A DNA stretch of 64,000 bases from Gammaproteobacteria bacterium (GCA_003353945.1 PIVM01000004.1:55166-119165); one strand, 5' to 3'. Counted from the stretch's first letter, positions 34,719-44,745 are shown. Made by a program: numbers and translations. Notes: a model not told the origin generated them from the sequence alone.

Positions 34719-37700
34719 ATGATCACTTCATTGATTCGATGGTCCGTTGTCAATCGGTTTTTTATTGTTCTGGTAACATTGATTTTGTTGTCGGTAGGTA
34801 TTTATGTCATAAAACAGACGCCGATTGACGCTATTCCTGATTTGTCTGATGTCCAGGTGATTATCAAAACCAGTTATCCCGGGCAAGCGCCCCAGGTTGT
34901 TGAGGATCAGGTGACTTACCCAATGGCGACAGCCATGTTGTCGGTACCCAAAGCAGTGACGGTAAGAGGGTATTCCTTCTTCGGTGATTCCTATGTCTAT
35001 GTGATTTTTGAAGATGGTACTGATCTGTATTGGGCAAGATCGCGTGTGCTGGAGTACCTGAGCCAGGTCGCCGGTCGTTTGCCGGCACAGGCCAATCCTG
35101 AGTTAGGTCCGGATGCGACCGGTGTTGGCTGGGTGTATTCCTATGCGTTGGTAGATCGAAGTGGAAAGCACGATTTGGCGCAGCTGCGCAGTCTGCAAGA
35201 CTGGTTCCTAAAATACGAGTTACAGACTGTTCCTGGTGTTTCTGAAATTGCTACGGTTGGCGGCATGGTGAAGCAGTATCAGGTTACGGTTGACCCAAAT
35301 AAGCTACGTGCTTATGACATGCCTTTGGCGCATATCCGAATGGCGATTCAACGTGCTAACCAAGAGTCCGGCGCTTCGGTTATTGAAATGGCAGAAGCGG
35401 AATACATGGTACGTGCCAGCGGTTATCTGCAAAATCTAGAGGATATCAAAAAAATTCCTTTGGGCTTGAATCAGCAGGGCACGGCGATACAGTTGGGGAA
35501 TATTGCATCGATTTCCTTGGGGCCGCAGATGCGACGGGGTATCGCTGAGCTAAATGGCGAAGGTGAAGTGGTTGGTGGTATCGTCGTTATGCGTTTTGGC
35601 GAAAATGCACAAAAAACCATAGAGGGCGTCAAGCAGAAATTGGAAGACCTCAAAGCCAGTTTGCCAGAAGGTGTTGAGATTGTAACGACCTATGATCGTT
35701 CTGCGCTGATTCAAAGGGCGGTGATGAATTTGTACGAAAAACTGCTGGAAGAATTTATTGTTGTCACACTTATCTGCGCAGTGTTTTTATTTCATTTTCG
35801 CTCTTCCCTGGTCGTGATCTTCAGTTTGCCGATGGGAATAATCTGCGCTTTTATTGTTATGTATGCTCAGGACATGAATGCGAATATTATGTCACTGGGT
35901 GGTATTGCTATTGCCATTGGTGCCATGGTAGATGGTGCGATTGTGATGATCGAAAACGTGCATAAACATATGGAAAGAGTGCACATCACGGATGAAAATC
36001 GATGGGATGTGATTGTACAAGCTGCGTCTGAGGTGGGGCCTGCTCTATTCTTTTCTTTACTGATTATCACCATGAGCTTCCTACCTGTTTTCACTTTGCA
36101 GGCACAGGAAGGAAAATTGTTTGCACCATTGGCTTTTACCAAAACCTACGCCATGGCGGCAGCGGCGGGCCTGTCGATTACCTTGGTGCCAGTTCTGATG
36201 GGTTATTGCATTCGTGGGAATATTCTTGCGGAGCATAGGAATCCACTGAACAGAATATTGACGGCTGCCTATCAGCCGATTATTCGCGGCGTGTTACATA
36301 AGCCAAAAACAGTATTGCTGATCGCTGTGCTGATGATGGCTGGAGGGCTATGGCCAGTCTCAAAAATTGGCAGTGAGTTTATGCCGCCGCTTGATGAAGG
36401 CGACTTAATGTATATGCCGACGACCTATGCGGGTGTGTCCATTGGAAAGGCGCGCCAATTATTACAGCAGACTGATAAGTTGATCCGCAGTGTGCCTGAA
36501 GTTCAATCGGTATTTGGAAAAGTAGGGCGAGCAGAAACGGCAACCGATCCAGCTCCTCTGACTATGATCGAGACGGTGATTCAGTTAAAGCCAAAAGGAC
36601 AATGGCGTGAAGGCATGACGTCTGAAAAATTACGAGAAGAACTGGATTCACTGATACAATTTCCGGGATTAACCAATGCCTGGGTGATGCCAATCAAAAC
36701 GCGCATTGATATGCTGGCTACCGGTATTAAGACGCCGGTAGGCATAAAGGTTGCGGGTCCTGATCTGGGCGAGATTGAAAAAATTGGTAAGCGACTCGAA
36801 GAGGTGCTGCCCCAGGTTGAAGGCACTGCCTCGGTTTATTCAGAGCGTGTTGCAGGTGGACGTTATGTCAAGGTGGATATCAATCGAGATAGAGCGGCGC
36901 GTTATGGACTCAATATTGCTGATGTGCAGGAAGTGGTCAGAACGGCGATTGGGGGTATGAATGTGACTGAAACGGTGGAGGGGCTGGAGCGCTATCCAGT
37001 CAATCTGCGCTATCCCCAGTCCTACCGAGATTCTGTTGAGCGCCTTAAATTATTGCCCGTGGTGACCGCCAGGAATGACCGCATTGCCTTGGCGGATGTG
37101 GCAAGCATCTATATTGATGATGGCCCACCAGCCATTAAAAGTGAAAATGCGCGTTTGAATGGCTGGACCTATATCGATATTGCAGGCCGTGACTTGGGTT
37201 CCTATGTTGCAGAAGCGCAGGCGGTTGTCGCCGCTCAGGTCGATTTGCCCGCGGGTTATTCATTGAATTGGTCCGGGCAATATGAATACATGGTGCGGGC
37301 GAAAGAGCGACTGACTGTCGTCATTCCACTAACGCTGACCATTATTGTCGTGCTTTTGTATCTCAACTTCAGAAATATTTTTGAGGTCGTGCTGATTATG
37401 GGTACCTTGCCCTTTGCGTTGATTGGCGGTATCTGGTTGATGTATGGCTTGGGTTACGATTTTTCTGTTGCTGTGGGCGTCGGCTTTATTGCGTTGGCGG
37501 GAGTGGCGGTTGAAATCGGTGTATTAATGTTGGTGTATCTTGATCAGGCTCATCAACGCTGGTTGTCAGAAATTTATAGCGCCCAACGCCAGTTGACTAA
37601 GGCTGATATCAAACAGTCTGTTATCGAGGGGGCAGGAAATAGGGTCAGACCTATCATGATGACCTTTTGTGCTATCGTTGTTGGACTGGTGCCCATTATG

Positions 37701-37841
37701 TTTGGCGCGGGTACTGGTTCGGAAGTAATGCAACGTATAGCCGGTCCAATGATAGGCGGCATGATTAGCACATTGGTTTTATCCTTATTGGTTATTCCTG
37801 TTGTCTATTATCTGTGGCGAGGACGTGGATTACCCGGATAA
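34719..37841 (+). CDS. cusA: CusA-like heavy-metal RND efflux pump
   Basis: A full-length HME-RND transporter (1040 aa, 12 predicted membrane helices) that exports Cu(I)/Ag(I) using the proton gradient. Landmarks are WSVVNRFFIVLVTLILLSVG at the N-terminus, DAIPDLSDVQVIIKT, a central SLGGIAIAIGAMVDGAIVMI helix (helix-4 acidic residue for protons), FMPPLDEGDLMYMPTT and RIDMLATGIKTPVGIKVAG. The MYMP and DMLATGIK segments, with their Met residues, are typical of the copper/silver subgroup. Its 3' end overlaps the minus-strand gene at 37830 by 12 bp. Confidence 0.95.
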   Translation: MITSLIRWSVVNRFFIVLVTLILLSVGIYVIKQTPIDAIPDLSDVQVIIKTSYPGQAPQVVEDQVTYPMATAMLSVPKAVTVRGYSFFGDSYVYVIFEDGTDLYWARSRVLEYLSQVAGRLPAQANPELGPDATGVGWVYSYALVDRSGKHDLAQLRSLQDWFLKYELQTVPGVSEIATVGGMVKQYQVTVDPNKLRAYDMPLAHIRMAIQRANQESGASVIEMAEAEYMVRASGYLQNLEDIKKIPLGLNQQGTAIQLGNIASISLGPQMRRGIAELNGEGEVVGGIVVMRFGENAQKTIEGVKQKLEDLKASLPEGVEIVTTYDRSALIQRAVMNLYEKLLEEFIVVTLICAVFLFHFRSSLVVIFSLPMGIICAFIVMYAQDMNANIMSLGGIAIAIGAMVDGAIVMIENVHKHMERVHITDENRWDVIVQAASEVGPALFFSLLIITMSFLPVFTLQAQEGKLFAPLAFTKTYAMAAAAGLSITLVPVLMGYCIRGNILAEHRNPLNRILTAAYQPIIRGVLHKPKTVLLIAVLMMAGGLWPVSKIGSEFMPPLDEGDLMYMPTTYAGVSIGKARQLLQQTDKLIRSVPEVQSVFGKVGRAETATDPAPLTMIETVIQLKPKGQWREGMTSEKLREELDSLIQFPGLTNAWVMPIKTRIDMLATGIKTPVGIKVAGPDLGEIEKIGKRLEEVLPQVEGTASVYSERVAGGRYVKVDINRDRAARYGLNIADVQEVVRTAIGGMNVTETVEGLERYPVNLRYPQSYRDSVERLKLLPVVTARNDRIALADVASIYIDDGPPAIKSENARLNGWTYIDIAGRDLGSYVAEAQAVVAAQVDLPAGYSLNWSGQYEYMVRAKERLTVVIPLTLTIIVVLLYLNFRNIFEVVLIMGTLPFALIGGIWLMYGLGYDFSVAVGVGFIALAGVAVEIGVLMLVYLDQAHQRWLSEIYSAQRQLTKADIKQSVIEGAGNRVRPIMMTFCAIVVGLVPIMFGAGTGSEVMQRIAGPMIGGMISTLVLSLLVIPVVYYLWRGRGLPG

Positions 37842-38759
37842 GTCGCGGGCCTGGCAACTGGCAAATATAATGGCCTTATCTTTCTTTTCGGCAACATGCG
37901 CCTGTGTCAGCGTGTAGTGTCTAGCCGCTTTTTTATCGTTGTCTGTTATTTTTATGCCAAAGCGATCCGTATTCACTTCTGTTTTGTAAAGGTAAAGCAG
38001 GTCTTGCGGTGCCTCTAGCAATGTCTGCACTTCAGCTAAGTATTTGTCGGGGTTTGTGTGGCACAAATTTACCTTTTTCCCCATTTTTTGTAACTCTTCA
38101 GTTCTTCTCTTAATTTTTGCGTTCAACTGAGAGCGAATGCAAGCAACAATTCTGTCAAACATCCATTTTCTAAGCGCATTTTGCAGGTCCATCTCGGATA
38201 AGGAAAAGGCAAGCAATTGCCGATTGTCCAGGTTGACATGGGTTTGGCGTACATCAGAGCGTAGCATGTTGCCTTCTATGGTAGATCTGAATACGGATTT
38301 TTCAGTTAGGTTGGCAGACAATAACAGATAGACTTTGTCATTATCCTTGTGGTCAGGTGATTTTAAAAAGTGCTTGACAGTTCGGCTGCGCTTGAAAAAA
38401 AGCTGCATGTTATCTCGATTGGTGAAAAATGCATCGATTACAGGTTGCTCGGCATAGTGCAATCTATCAAAGTGTACGATAGGGGGGGAAACCTCAGTGA
38501 GGCAATCAATGTAGTCACCTAACTTAACAGCACTGCTGCGCAATCGCTTTTTATATCCAATAACAATTCGAACATTGGGATTTGTTCCGGTGATCAGCGC
38601 TTCTGTTGTATCTGCTATTTGGTCAGCGAGTTCACGTTTTTGTTGAATCTGTTGTTCTACATGAGTGACGAGAGTTGATATGTGGTCTAGTTGTTCCTGA
38701 AACAATTCGCGAAGCGACGAAGCTTCCGCACGACGTTTATTATTTATCCCACTTTTCAT
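37830..38759 (-). CDS. Unknown protein, third gene of the FIST operon
   Basis: I do not recognise this 309-residue soluble protein. It begins with a basic stretch and a predicted coiled coil (about 15-55; LREIFQ-like heptads through IQQKRELADQIADTTEAL). A mixed alpha/beta region follows (FFTNRDNMQLFFKRSRTVKH, then KVYLLLSANLTEKSVF) and a charged helical part (RSQLNAKIKRRTEELQKMG). It has no signal peptide or membrane segment. Its ATG is one base after the stop of the GGDEF-EAL gene, with GGAAG just upstream, so the two are translationally coupled. It may be an effector or adaptor for that signalling pair. The 3' end overlaps cusA. Confidence 0.65.
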   Translation of the reverse strand: MKSGINNKRRAEASSLRELFQEQLDHISTLVTHVEQQIQQKRELADQIADTTEALITGTNPNVRIVIGYKKRLRSSAVKLGDYIDCLTEVSPPIVHFDRLHYAEQPVIDAFFTNRDNMQLFFKRSRTVKHFLKSPDHKDNDKVYLLLSANLTEKSVFRSTIEGNMLRSDVRQTHVNLDNRQLLAFSLSEMDLQNALRKWMFDRIVACIRSQLNAKIKRRTEELQKMGKKVNLCHTNPDKYLAEVQTLLEAPQDLLYLYKTEVNTDRFGIKITDNDKKAARHYTLTQAHVAEKKDKAIIFASCQARDLSG

Positions 38760-38760
38760 T

Positions 38761-40653
38761 TCACTTCCATTTATGTATTACTGATGACTGTTTCATTGTG
38801 GTTTTTTCTGCTGGTAGTGGTCTTCCCAATAGAAAACCTTGTGCGATGTCGCAGTGTAATTCACCCAAAACATGCAATTGTTTTTCGGTCTCTACACCTT
38901 CGGCAATTATCTTATGACCCAGATTATGCCCTAATGATATGATCGATGCAGCAATTGCGCGGTTTTGTTTGGATTCAGTCATGTCATGAATAAAGGATCG
39001 GTCTATTTTTAACACGTCAATAGGCAGGTTTTTCAAGTAATTCAAAGAGGCGTAGCCAGTGCCAAAATCATCCATGCACACCTTTATGCCAAATTGCTGG
39101 AATTTGCTTAGCATTCTGGATGCAGTCTCCACATTATCGATAATCATGTTTTCTGTGATTTCGATAGCCAGGGCTTTTGGTGATAACTCGTGTTGCTGCA
39201 GACAGCTCATAACGCTATGAAAAATATCCTGGTGTTGAAATTGCCTTGGTGACAGATTTACGGCCACTGAAAAGCCTGAAAAACCCTCTTTTTCCCAGCG
39301 TTTTAACTGTTTGCATACTTCTATGATTATCCAGTCCCCGAGCGGTAGAATCAAGCCGGTGCTTTCAGCAATTGGAATAAAAGTATCCGGCGTGATAAAA
39401 CCATCGGGTGTCGGCCATCGAATGAGCGCTTCGAATCCAATGAGTTTTCCGTCTTTTATTTGAAACTCAGGTTGATAATATATTTCAAACGCCTTGTTTG
39501 CGACGGCTTGGCGTAACTTCATCTCAATGGACATTCGGTGTTTTGCCAAACGCTCAAGTGAGGCGGTGAAGAAATGGAAACGATTTCGTCCTTCGTCTTT
39601 AGCTTTGTACAATGCAATATCGGCATTTTTCAGGAGCATGCTTGTATCAAGCCCGTCATCAGGAAAAAGGGCAATTCCAATACTGGTTGTAATGTACAGT
39701 TCATGTTTTTTGTATTGGATCGGAGTGGCAAAAACGTTGAGTAGTTTATTAGCAATAAGCACCACGTCTTTGTGGCTGTCAATTTCCTCTAGCAGTACAA
39801 CAAATTCATCACCGCCTATGCGCCCGACGGTATCCTCATCACGAACAGCTTCCTGCAGTCGCTTGGCTGCAACGATCAAAATGCAATCGCCTGCCTCGTG
39901 GCCAAGACTGTCATTGATTTTCTTAAAACCATCCAAATCAAGGTAAAAGAGCGCCATCCTGGTCTTGCGTCTAATCAACTTTCTTGTTGCTTGGTTTATG
40001 CGATCATTGAGCAGAACCCTGTTTGGCAATCCCGTCAGTGAATCATGGTGAGCTTGATGTGTAATACGTTCTTCCTGTTGGTATTTTTCTGATATATCTC
40101 TAAAACTCCAAATTAGACCGACCTGTTTATGTGGAGCTGCTTTGACTTCGATAACTCGTCCATTACGCAGCTTGTGTGTCATCGAAGACAGTTTACTGCT
40201 GTTTATGAAATGCTGTCGTTGTATTGCAAATTTATTGGGTGTTTTAAGTAAACATTCAATGCTGCAATACAGCTCATGCGAAGTTATATTTTCCATTTGG
40301 TTTGGACGCAGCCCACACAGATCGAGGAAATTGTTGTTGTAAATTGTCGGTTTTCCACTTGGGTCGATAACAAGAACTGCCTCCATGGATACTTCAAGTG
40401 TGGAGCGAAGCAGACTAAGTGCCCGTGTCAATTCCATTTCAGAGCAACGCAGATTTGCTAATTGCTTTTTTAGGTCCAGGTTGCGTTCAACCAGTTCTTG
40501 GGAGGTTATCTCGAGGGAGCGCTCGAGCAGTTTTCGATCTTCGTCTGATTGGCGGTATGCGTTGTCAATGGCGTCTAAAAATGATGCCAGTTGTTTCTGA
40601 TGTTTCAGAGATTTGGCGAACTTTTTTAGTTGTCGTTGAAGAAGGCGATGCAT
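38761..40653 (-). CDS. PAS-GGDEF-EAL c-di-GMP turnover protein
   Basis: This 630-residue protein has an N-terminal coiled coil (about 10-75), PAS (about 80-190), GGDEF (near 280) and EAL (near 405). The cyclase site is GRIGGDEF with an I-site RDED five residues before it. The PDE motifs are FEALIRWP, DDFGTG, VLKIDRSF and AEGVE. Both sites look functional. It lies 6 bp after the FIST gene and one base before the unknown gene, so it is the middle gene of a three-gene operon. The FIST protein is the likely signal input, and no receiver domain is present. Confidence 0.92.
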   Translation of the reverse strand: MHRLLQRQLKKFAKSLKHQKQLASFLDAIDNAYRQSDEDRKLLERSLEITSQELVERNLDLKKQLANLRCSEMELTRALSLLRSTLEVSMEAVLVIDPSGKPTIYNNNFLDLCGLRPNQMENITSHELYCSIECLLKTPNKFAIQRQHFINSSKLSSMTHKLRNGRVIEVKAAPHKQVGLIWSFRDISEKYQQEERITHQAHHDSLTGLPNRVLLNDRINQATRKLIRRKTRMALFYLDLDGFKKINDSLGHEAGDCILIVAAKRLQEAVRDEDTVGRIGGDEFVVLLEEIDSHKDVVLIANKLLNVFATPIQYKKHELYITTSIGIALFPDDGLDTSMLLKNADIALYKAKDEGRNRFHFFTASLERLAKHRMSIEMKLRQAVANKAFEIYYQPEFQIKDGKLIGFEALIRWPTPDGFITPDTFIPIAESTGLILPLGDWIIIEVCKQLKRWEKEGFSGFSVAVNLSPRQFQHQDIFHSVMSCLQQHELSPKALAIEITENMIIDNVETASRMLSKFQQFGIKVCMDDFGTGYASLNYLKNLPIDVLKIDRSFIHDMTESKQNRAIAASIISLGHNLGHKIIAEGVETEKQLHVLGELHCDIAQGFLLGRPLPAEKTTMKQSSVIHKWK

Positions 40654-40659
40654 GCTATC

Positions 40660-41787
40660 TTAATATTCTGAAAGGGTAGTGATTGTCATGGTTTGATTGT
40701 GTAGAACACACCTCGCTGCCGGTAATAACGGTGAAATTTCACCGTATGAATAAAACCCGGTAAGGCAAGGTTTGTCTCCCAATACTGAGCGCACACTTTC
40801 AACTTCTTCTTCGATCCGTTGTTTTAGTACCATTTTTCTGCCAACACAACTAATAAGGATGGCCAGCTCGGGATTGCTTGCCCGCATCGTCTCCAGGCAG
40901 TTTTCTGCTGCTTGTTGTGCTCCGTCAACCAAGTGATCAAAGTTGGCTTTCATCAGCCTTGCGTAGCATCCTTGTGGTATATCACCAGCAAATGTCACGC
41001 TTTGCTCATGTTCATCCACGGCGAGAATGGTTCTCACTAAACCGTCGGCAGGCACTCCCTCACCCCTAATGCTTAAAGGAAACAATAAGCCAGCAGAGGG
41101 CAAGTCAGAGGCATAATCACCTAAATAATTCTTATATAATTCCAATGCTGATTGGTTGTCCAGCTCATAAAGAACATTTTTTTGAGATTTTGTGACTTCT
41201 CTATCGGGTCCAAATGGATCCCATCCGCCGAGTGAGCCGTGTCCAATATGTATTTCATTGCCATAGAGACCGATGGCAATTACGCGGTTTGAATTAAATT
41301 CATCGTTACACCACTGCATTGTTTTTTCAAACCGATCGGCATCACCTGACAGGCCACCGGTGACCATGACGTGTTGTGGTAGTATGTTGTTAAAGCCTTC
41401 GACCAATTCTGATCCATTGACGTTAAGTCCTTCGGATAATATGAAAACATGCGCCAGATTCTTATCTAAAAGCGTTTTCGCAAGTGTTTGACCGATGAGC
41501 TTGCTATCTTCGGTACTGGCAATGGCTTCTATCGCAGCTCTGACTTGTGTGTTTTTCTGAAAAGAAATGCTCGTAATTGCAAGTGAGTTCTCATGTACTT
41601 CTTCTCCGGCAATTTCACCTGATGTAGAGCAGCCGCATATGACGGCATTGGGAAAAGTGTTTGCCACAGCGTCTCTAAGGCTGCCATCCATAATATGGCC
41701 AAAGGCCAGTACCCAATCAGCGTTGGGATCTTCAGATAGAGTCGGAGACCACTTGGAATTGGCCCATAAATACTGAGTGATTATCAT
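40660..41787 (-). CDS. FIST-domain sensor protein
   Basis: A 375-residue stand-alone FIST protein, with the N-terminal FIST domain (about 20-225; DWVLAFGHIMDGSLRDAVANTFPN, then CGCSTSGEIAGEEV) and the C-terminal FIST_C part (about 230-370; ISCVGRKMVLKQRIEEEVESV, then LTGFYSYGEISP). FIST domains are proposed small-ligand sensors, possibly for amino acids, and often sit beside or inside chemotaxis and c-di-GMP proteins. Here it starts an operon with a GGDEF-EAL protein and an unknown protein. It is cytoplasmic, since no signal peptide is visible. Confidence 0.9.
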   Translation of the reverse strand: MIITQYLWANSKWSPTLSEDPNADWVLAFGHIMDGSLRDAVANTFPNAVICGCSTSGEIAGEEVHENSLAITSISFQKNTQVRAAIEAIASTEDSKLIGQTLAKTLLDKNLAHVFILSEGLNVNGSELVEGFNNILPQHVMVTGGLSGDADRFEKTMQWCNDEFNSNRVIAIGLYGNEIHIGHGSLGGWDPFGPDREVTKSQKNVLYELDNQSALELYKNYLGDYASDLPSAGLLFPLSIRGEGVPADGLVRTILAVDEHEQSVTFAGDIPQGCYARLMKANFDHLVDGAQQAAENCLETMRASNPELAILISCVGRKMVLKQRIEEEVESVRSVLGDKPCLTGFYSYGEISPLLPAARCVLHNQTMTITTLSEY

Positions 41788-41974
41788 GGTGATATCCTTC
41801 TTATTGGGCGTAAGTAGGAAGGTTTGAGCTTAATATATGAAGTGTAGACGACGAATATCTAAGCTGGCGTGCGATGAGGAAATTAGGAGTATGCTTTTTA
41901 TATGCTTTTGTTGGTGAGTCTGCGATAGCCAATTGGGTTAATCGCTCTGCTGTCTTTTATAAAGCAGGAAAAAA

Positions 41975-44194
41975 TCAGGGCATGCGACATAAAAATTTCT
42001 CGGCAAATTGATCTGCTGGCAACGGCATGCTGTAGAGAAAGCCTTGCACCATTTCACAGCCTTTTGCAGTTAACCAGTCCATTTGCTCCTGCTCTTCAAC
42101 ACCTTCAGCGATGACTTTGAGATTTAGGCTGTGGGCCATTTGGATAATTGCTTCCACAATCAGTGCATCATGTTCGTTTATGGTTAAACCACTGATAAAT
42201 GACCGATCAATCTTTAAATGGTCCAACGAGATGCGCTTGAGGTAACTTAATGATGAATAGCCGGTTCCGAAATCATCCATTGCCAGCAATAAGCCAAGCT
42301 TGCGTAATTTTTCTGCTGTATCAATAACGCGCTCTGTGTTATCCAGTAGCAGTGATTCAGTGATCTCAAGCTCTAAAGAGTCGGCCTCAATATTCGTTCT
42401 GCGAATAATGGATTGCACTGTATTGGTGAAATCATGGTGTTTAAATTGCAGGACTGAGACATTGACTGCAATTGAAAACGAATGATCAAATTTGTCCTGC
42501 CAGGTCACGGCTTGTTGGCAGGCTTGTTCAAGTACCCAGTTGCCAATGTCAATAATAACGCCAGTTTCTTCTGCGATAGGGATAAAAACAGCAGGTGAAA
42601 TGGGTTTGCTGTTTGGCCTTAGCCATCTTAGCAATGCTTCAGCGCCAACAACCTCACCGTTTGAACAATCAATCTTAGGTTGGTAATAAACCTCGAATTC
42701 TTCGTTAATTAGGGCATCTCGCAAAGCATTTTGTATTTCCAGGTGTTCCCGTGCATATTCTTGCATTGAGGAGTTAAAAAAGCGGTAGGTATTGCGACCG
42801 GCACGTTTCGCTGAATACATGGCTGTGTCGGCTTTCTGTAAAACGGCATTATAGTTATCGCCATCTTCAGGATAAAAGCTGATGCCCATGCTAAAGGATG
42901 TATGCAGCGTTTTGTTATCGACGCTGAAGGGCGCAGAAATGACGTCACGAATTTTATCGGCGATTTCTCCTGGTATATATCGGTGTTTAATGTTCGGCAA
43001 TAAGATGAGAAATTCATCCCCGCCTTGACGGCTGATAGTATAGGAGTCAGGTACGGCTTTTAGCATGCGTTGCACGATATGCTTGAGTAATTGATCACCG
43101 GCGTCATGGCCGAGTGTGTCATTAATATTTTTAAAATTATCCAGATCAAGAAATATCAGTGCGACTAAGCGGTTGTGACGCTTGGCGTCGATGATGGCCT
43201 GGTCAAAACGGTCATGTAATAAGAGGCTGTTAGGTAGTTCGGTTAAGGTGTCGTGGTTGGCGAGATAGTAAATGGTTTCTTCTGCATTTTTCCAGTCGGT
43301 GATATCTCGGCTAATGCCAATATATCCCAATTGATCGCCCTCTGGGGAGTAATAGTGAGCGTTAATGGTGTCGATCAGCGCTCTCTTTCCGTCAGGGTAA
43401 ACAACCCACTGTTCTCGTCGATTGCTGTGATCAGATGTTAAATTGTGAGATGTTTCAGTGGTCAGTCGTAACGTGCTTTGTAGCGAAGGATTATCAATAT
43501 CAAGAACGCTTTTTCCGATCAGTTCATGGGATTTCATACCGGTAAATTTTTCAAAAGCGGGATTGCAGCCGAGAAAATTACCTTCAATGTCTTGAAAGTA
43601 GATTAGGTCTGGAATGGCATCAATCATCGCCTGCAGTAATTGGCGTTGCTGTTCGGCGTGCCACTGGGCTTCTTGTGTTTTTACGATTTCTGCCAAAGAG
43701 CGTTCAAAGGATATAGATCCGGCCAGGGCAATGGCAAATTTATCAATGACCTGTTCCAATTGCTGCAATTCGTGAGGAGAAAACGGGGTAGATGATCGGT
43801 AAAAGCGCAGGCGTCCGATATCACGCAAGCGGCAGGTGGCGTAATGACCTGTCTTGATATGACTTTCCAGTATCCACGATGCGAATTTTGTATTGCAGTC
43901 GCTTATTGTACGCGAAACCTCACCCTCATCCAGCATCAATCCTGGATGATTGAGTTCAACTTCCTGTTGTATTGTGTCTGCTGCAGGTAGGGCGTGGAAT
44001 AATTGGTAGTGATTCAGATCCCGTTTTAGTGTTTCGCTTAACCAGACAGCACAATAATCCAGGGATTTCTTCTGCATCAAGGTGCTTAGGAAGTCGCAAC
44101 ATACGGCCTGAGGCTCTAATGAACGACCTACAGACAGCGATAACTCATAGAGTTGCTGTAGTTCCTGTGTTAACTGGTTATCTGTTGATCCCAT
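41975..44194 (-). CDS. GAF-like PAS-GGDEF-EAL c-di-GMP protein
   Basis: This 739-residue protein has an N-terminal GAF-like region (about 10-165), PAS (about 190-300), GGDEF (near 390) and EAL (near 517). The cyclase motif is SRQGGDEF, but the I-site position reads PDSY instead of RxxD, so product inhibition is probably lost. The PDE motifs are intact: AEALLRW, DDFGTG, HLKIDRSF and AEGVEE. It lies 187 bp upstream of the FIST operon on the same strand and could be a separate unit. No membrane segment is seen. Confidence 0.92.
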   Translation of the reverse strand: MGSTDNQLTQELQQLYELSLSVGRSLEPQAVCCDFLSTLMQKKSLDYCAVWLSETLKRDLNHYQLFHALPAADTIQQEVELNHPGLMLDEGEVSRTISDCNTKFASWILESHIKTGHYATCRLRDIGRLRFYRSSTPFSPHELQQLEQVIDKFAIALAGSISFERSLAEIVKTQEAQWHAEQQRQLLQAMIDAIPDLIYFQDIEGNFLGCNPAFEKFTGMKSHELIGKSVLDIDNPSLQSTLRLTTETSHNLTSDHSNRREQWVVYPDGKRALIDTINAHYYSPEGDQLGYIGISRDITDWKNAEETIYYLANHDTLTELPNSLLLHDRFDQAIIDAKRHNRLVALIFLDLDNFKNINDTLGHDAGDQLLKHIVQRMLKAVPDSYTISRQGGDEFLILLPNIKHRYIPGEIADKIRDVISAPFSVDNKTLHTSFSMGISFYPEDGDNYNAVLQKADTAMYSAKRAGRNTYRFFNSSMQEYAREHLEIQNALRDALINEEFEVYYQPKIDCSNGEVVGAEALLRWLRPNSKPISPAVFIPIAEETGVIIDIGNWVLEQACQQAVTWQDKFDHSFSIAVNVSVLQFKHHDFTNTVQSIIRRTNIEADSLELEITESLLLDNTERVIDTAEKLRKLGLLLAMDDFGTGYSSLSYLKRISLDHLKIDRSFISGLTINEHDALIVEAIIQMAHSLNLKVIAEGVEEQEQMDWLTAKGCEMVQGFLYSMPLPADQFAEKFLCRMP

Positions 44195-44403
44195 TCAATT
44201 GATGCGCTTTTATCTTTTGTTTTAGAAGGGTGAGGGCTTGTGCAAAGTAAAAAAGCACAAAGCATTTCTAAGTATAGGAATTATTTAGTATTTCGCAAAC
44301 ATGAAGCAGTCGATGAATGATCGGTTAATAATAGGCTGTATGTCGCAGCGTGACTGTAGGGTATTTGTTTCCTTCTCTGTGCAGTTTGCTTGAAACAACA
44401 AAA

Positions 44404-44422
44404 CCTGACTTAGAAAGTCAGG
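44404..44422 (-). terminator. Hairpin with T-rich tail on the minus strand
   Basis: CCTGACT and AGTCAGG pair around a 5-base loop, and the minus strand continues with TTTTGTTGTTTC. It lies downstream of the small reading frame and its first terminator, so it may end a second small transcript. Confidence 0.5.
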
Positions 44423-44597
44423 AGGAGGAAGGTGCTTACACTAACATAGTGGAGCCCTTTGTTGTCACTGCATAGGGTGGCGTCCCTTGGGTTAATGATG
44501 ATGAAGGACCTGTAGAACTTGATGTCAAAAAGAAGGTGATGGAACGATTTGCCGAAAAAGTTATTCAGAAAAATGATCGTCGAAAAAATGTTTACAT

Positions 44598-44632
44598 AAA
44601 AAAGCCGGGGCAACAAATGCTCTGGCTTTTTT
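44598..44632 (-). terminator. Rho-independent terminator of the 27-codon gene
   Basis: On the minus strand AAAAAAGCCAGAGC and GCCCCGGCTTTTTT pair (two G-T wobbles) around a 7-base loop and end in six T. It begins 30 bp after the stop codon of the 27-codon frame and would terminate its transcript. The A tract also allows it to work on the + strand. Confidence 0.75.
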
Positions 44633-44661
44633 ATCGACAGTATCTCGCGCTGAAAAATGTG

Positions 44662-44745
44662 TTAAGCGAGAAGAAGTGCAGAAAAAAATGTGAAAGCAAT
44701 TACCAGAATTGATTTGAACAAAAGTGAAGAAAATACGGATTTCAT
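44662..44745 (-). CDS. 27-aa hydrophobic small protein
   Basis: This short frame begins with ATG (first base 44745), with GGGGGAG six bases upstream, and ends with TAA at 44662. The product starts MKSVFSSLLFKS and continues as a hydrophobic helix (ILVIAFTFFSALLLA), so it is a predicted single-span membrane peptide, or possibly the core of a signal sequence. A strong terminator lies 30 bp downstream, so it appears to be a self-contained monocistronic unit. I recognise no family. Confidence 0.5.
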   Translation of the reverse strand: MKSVFSSLLFKSILVIAFTFFSALLLA

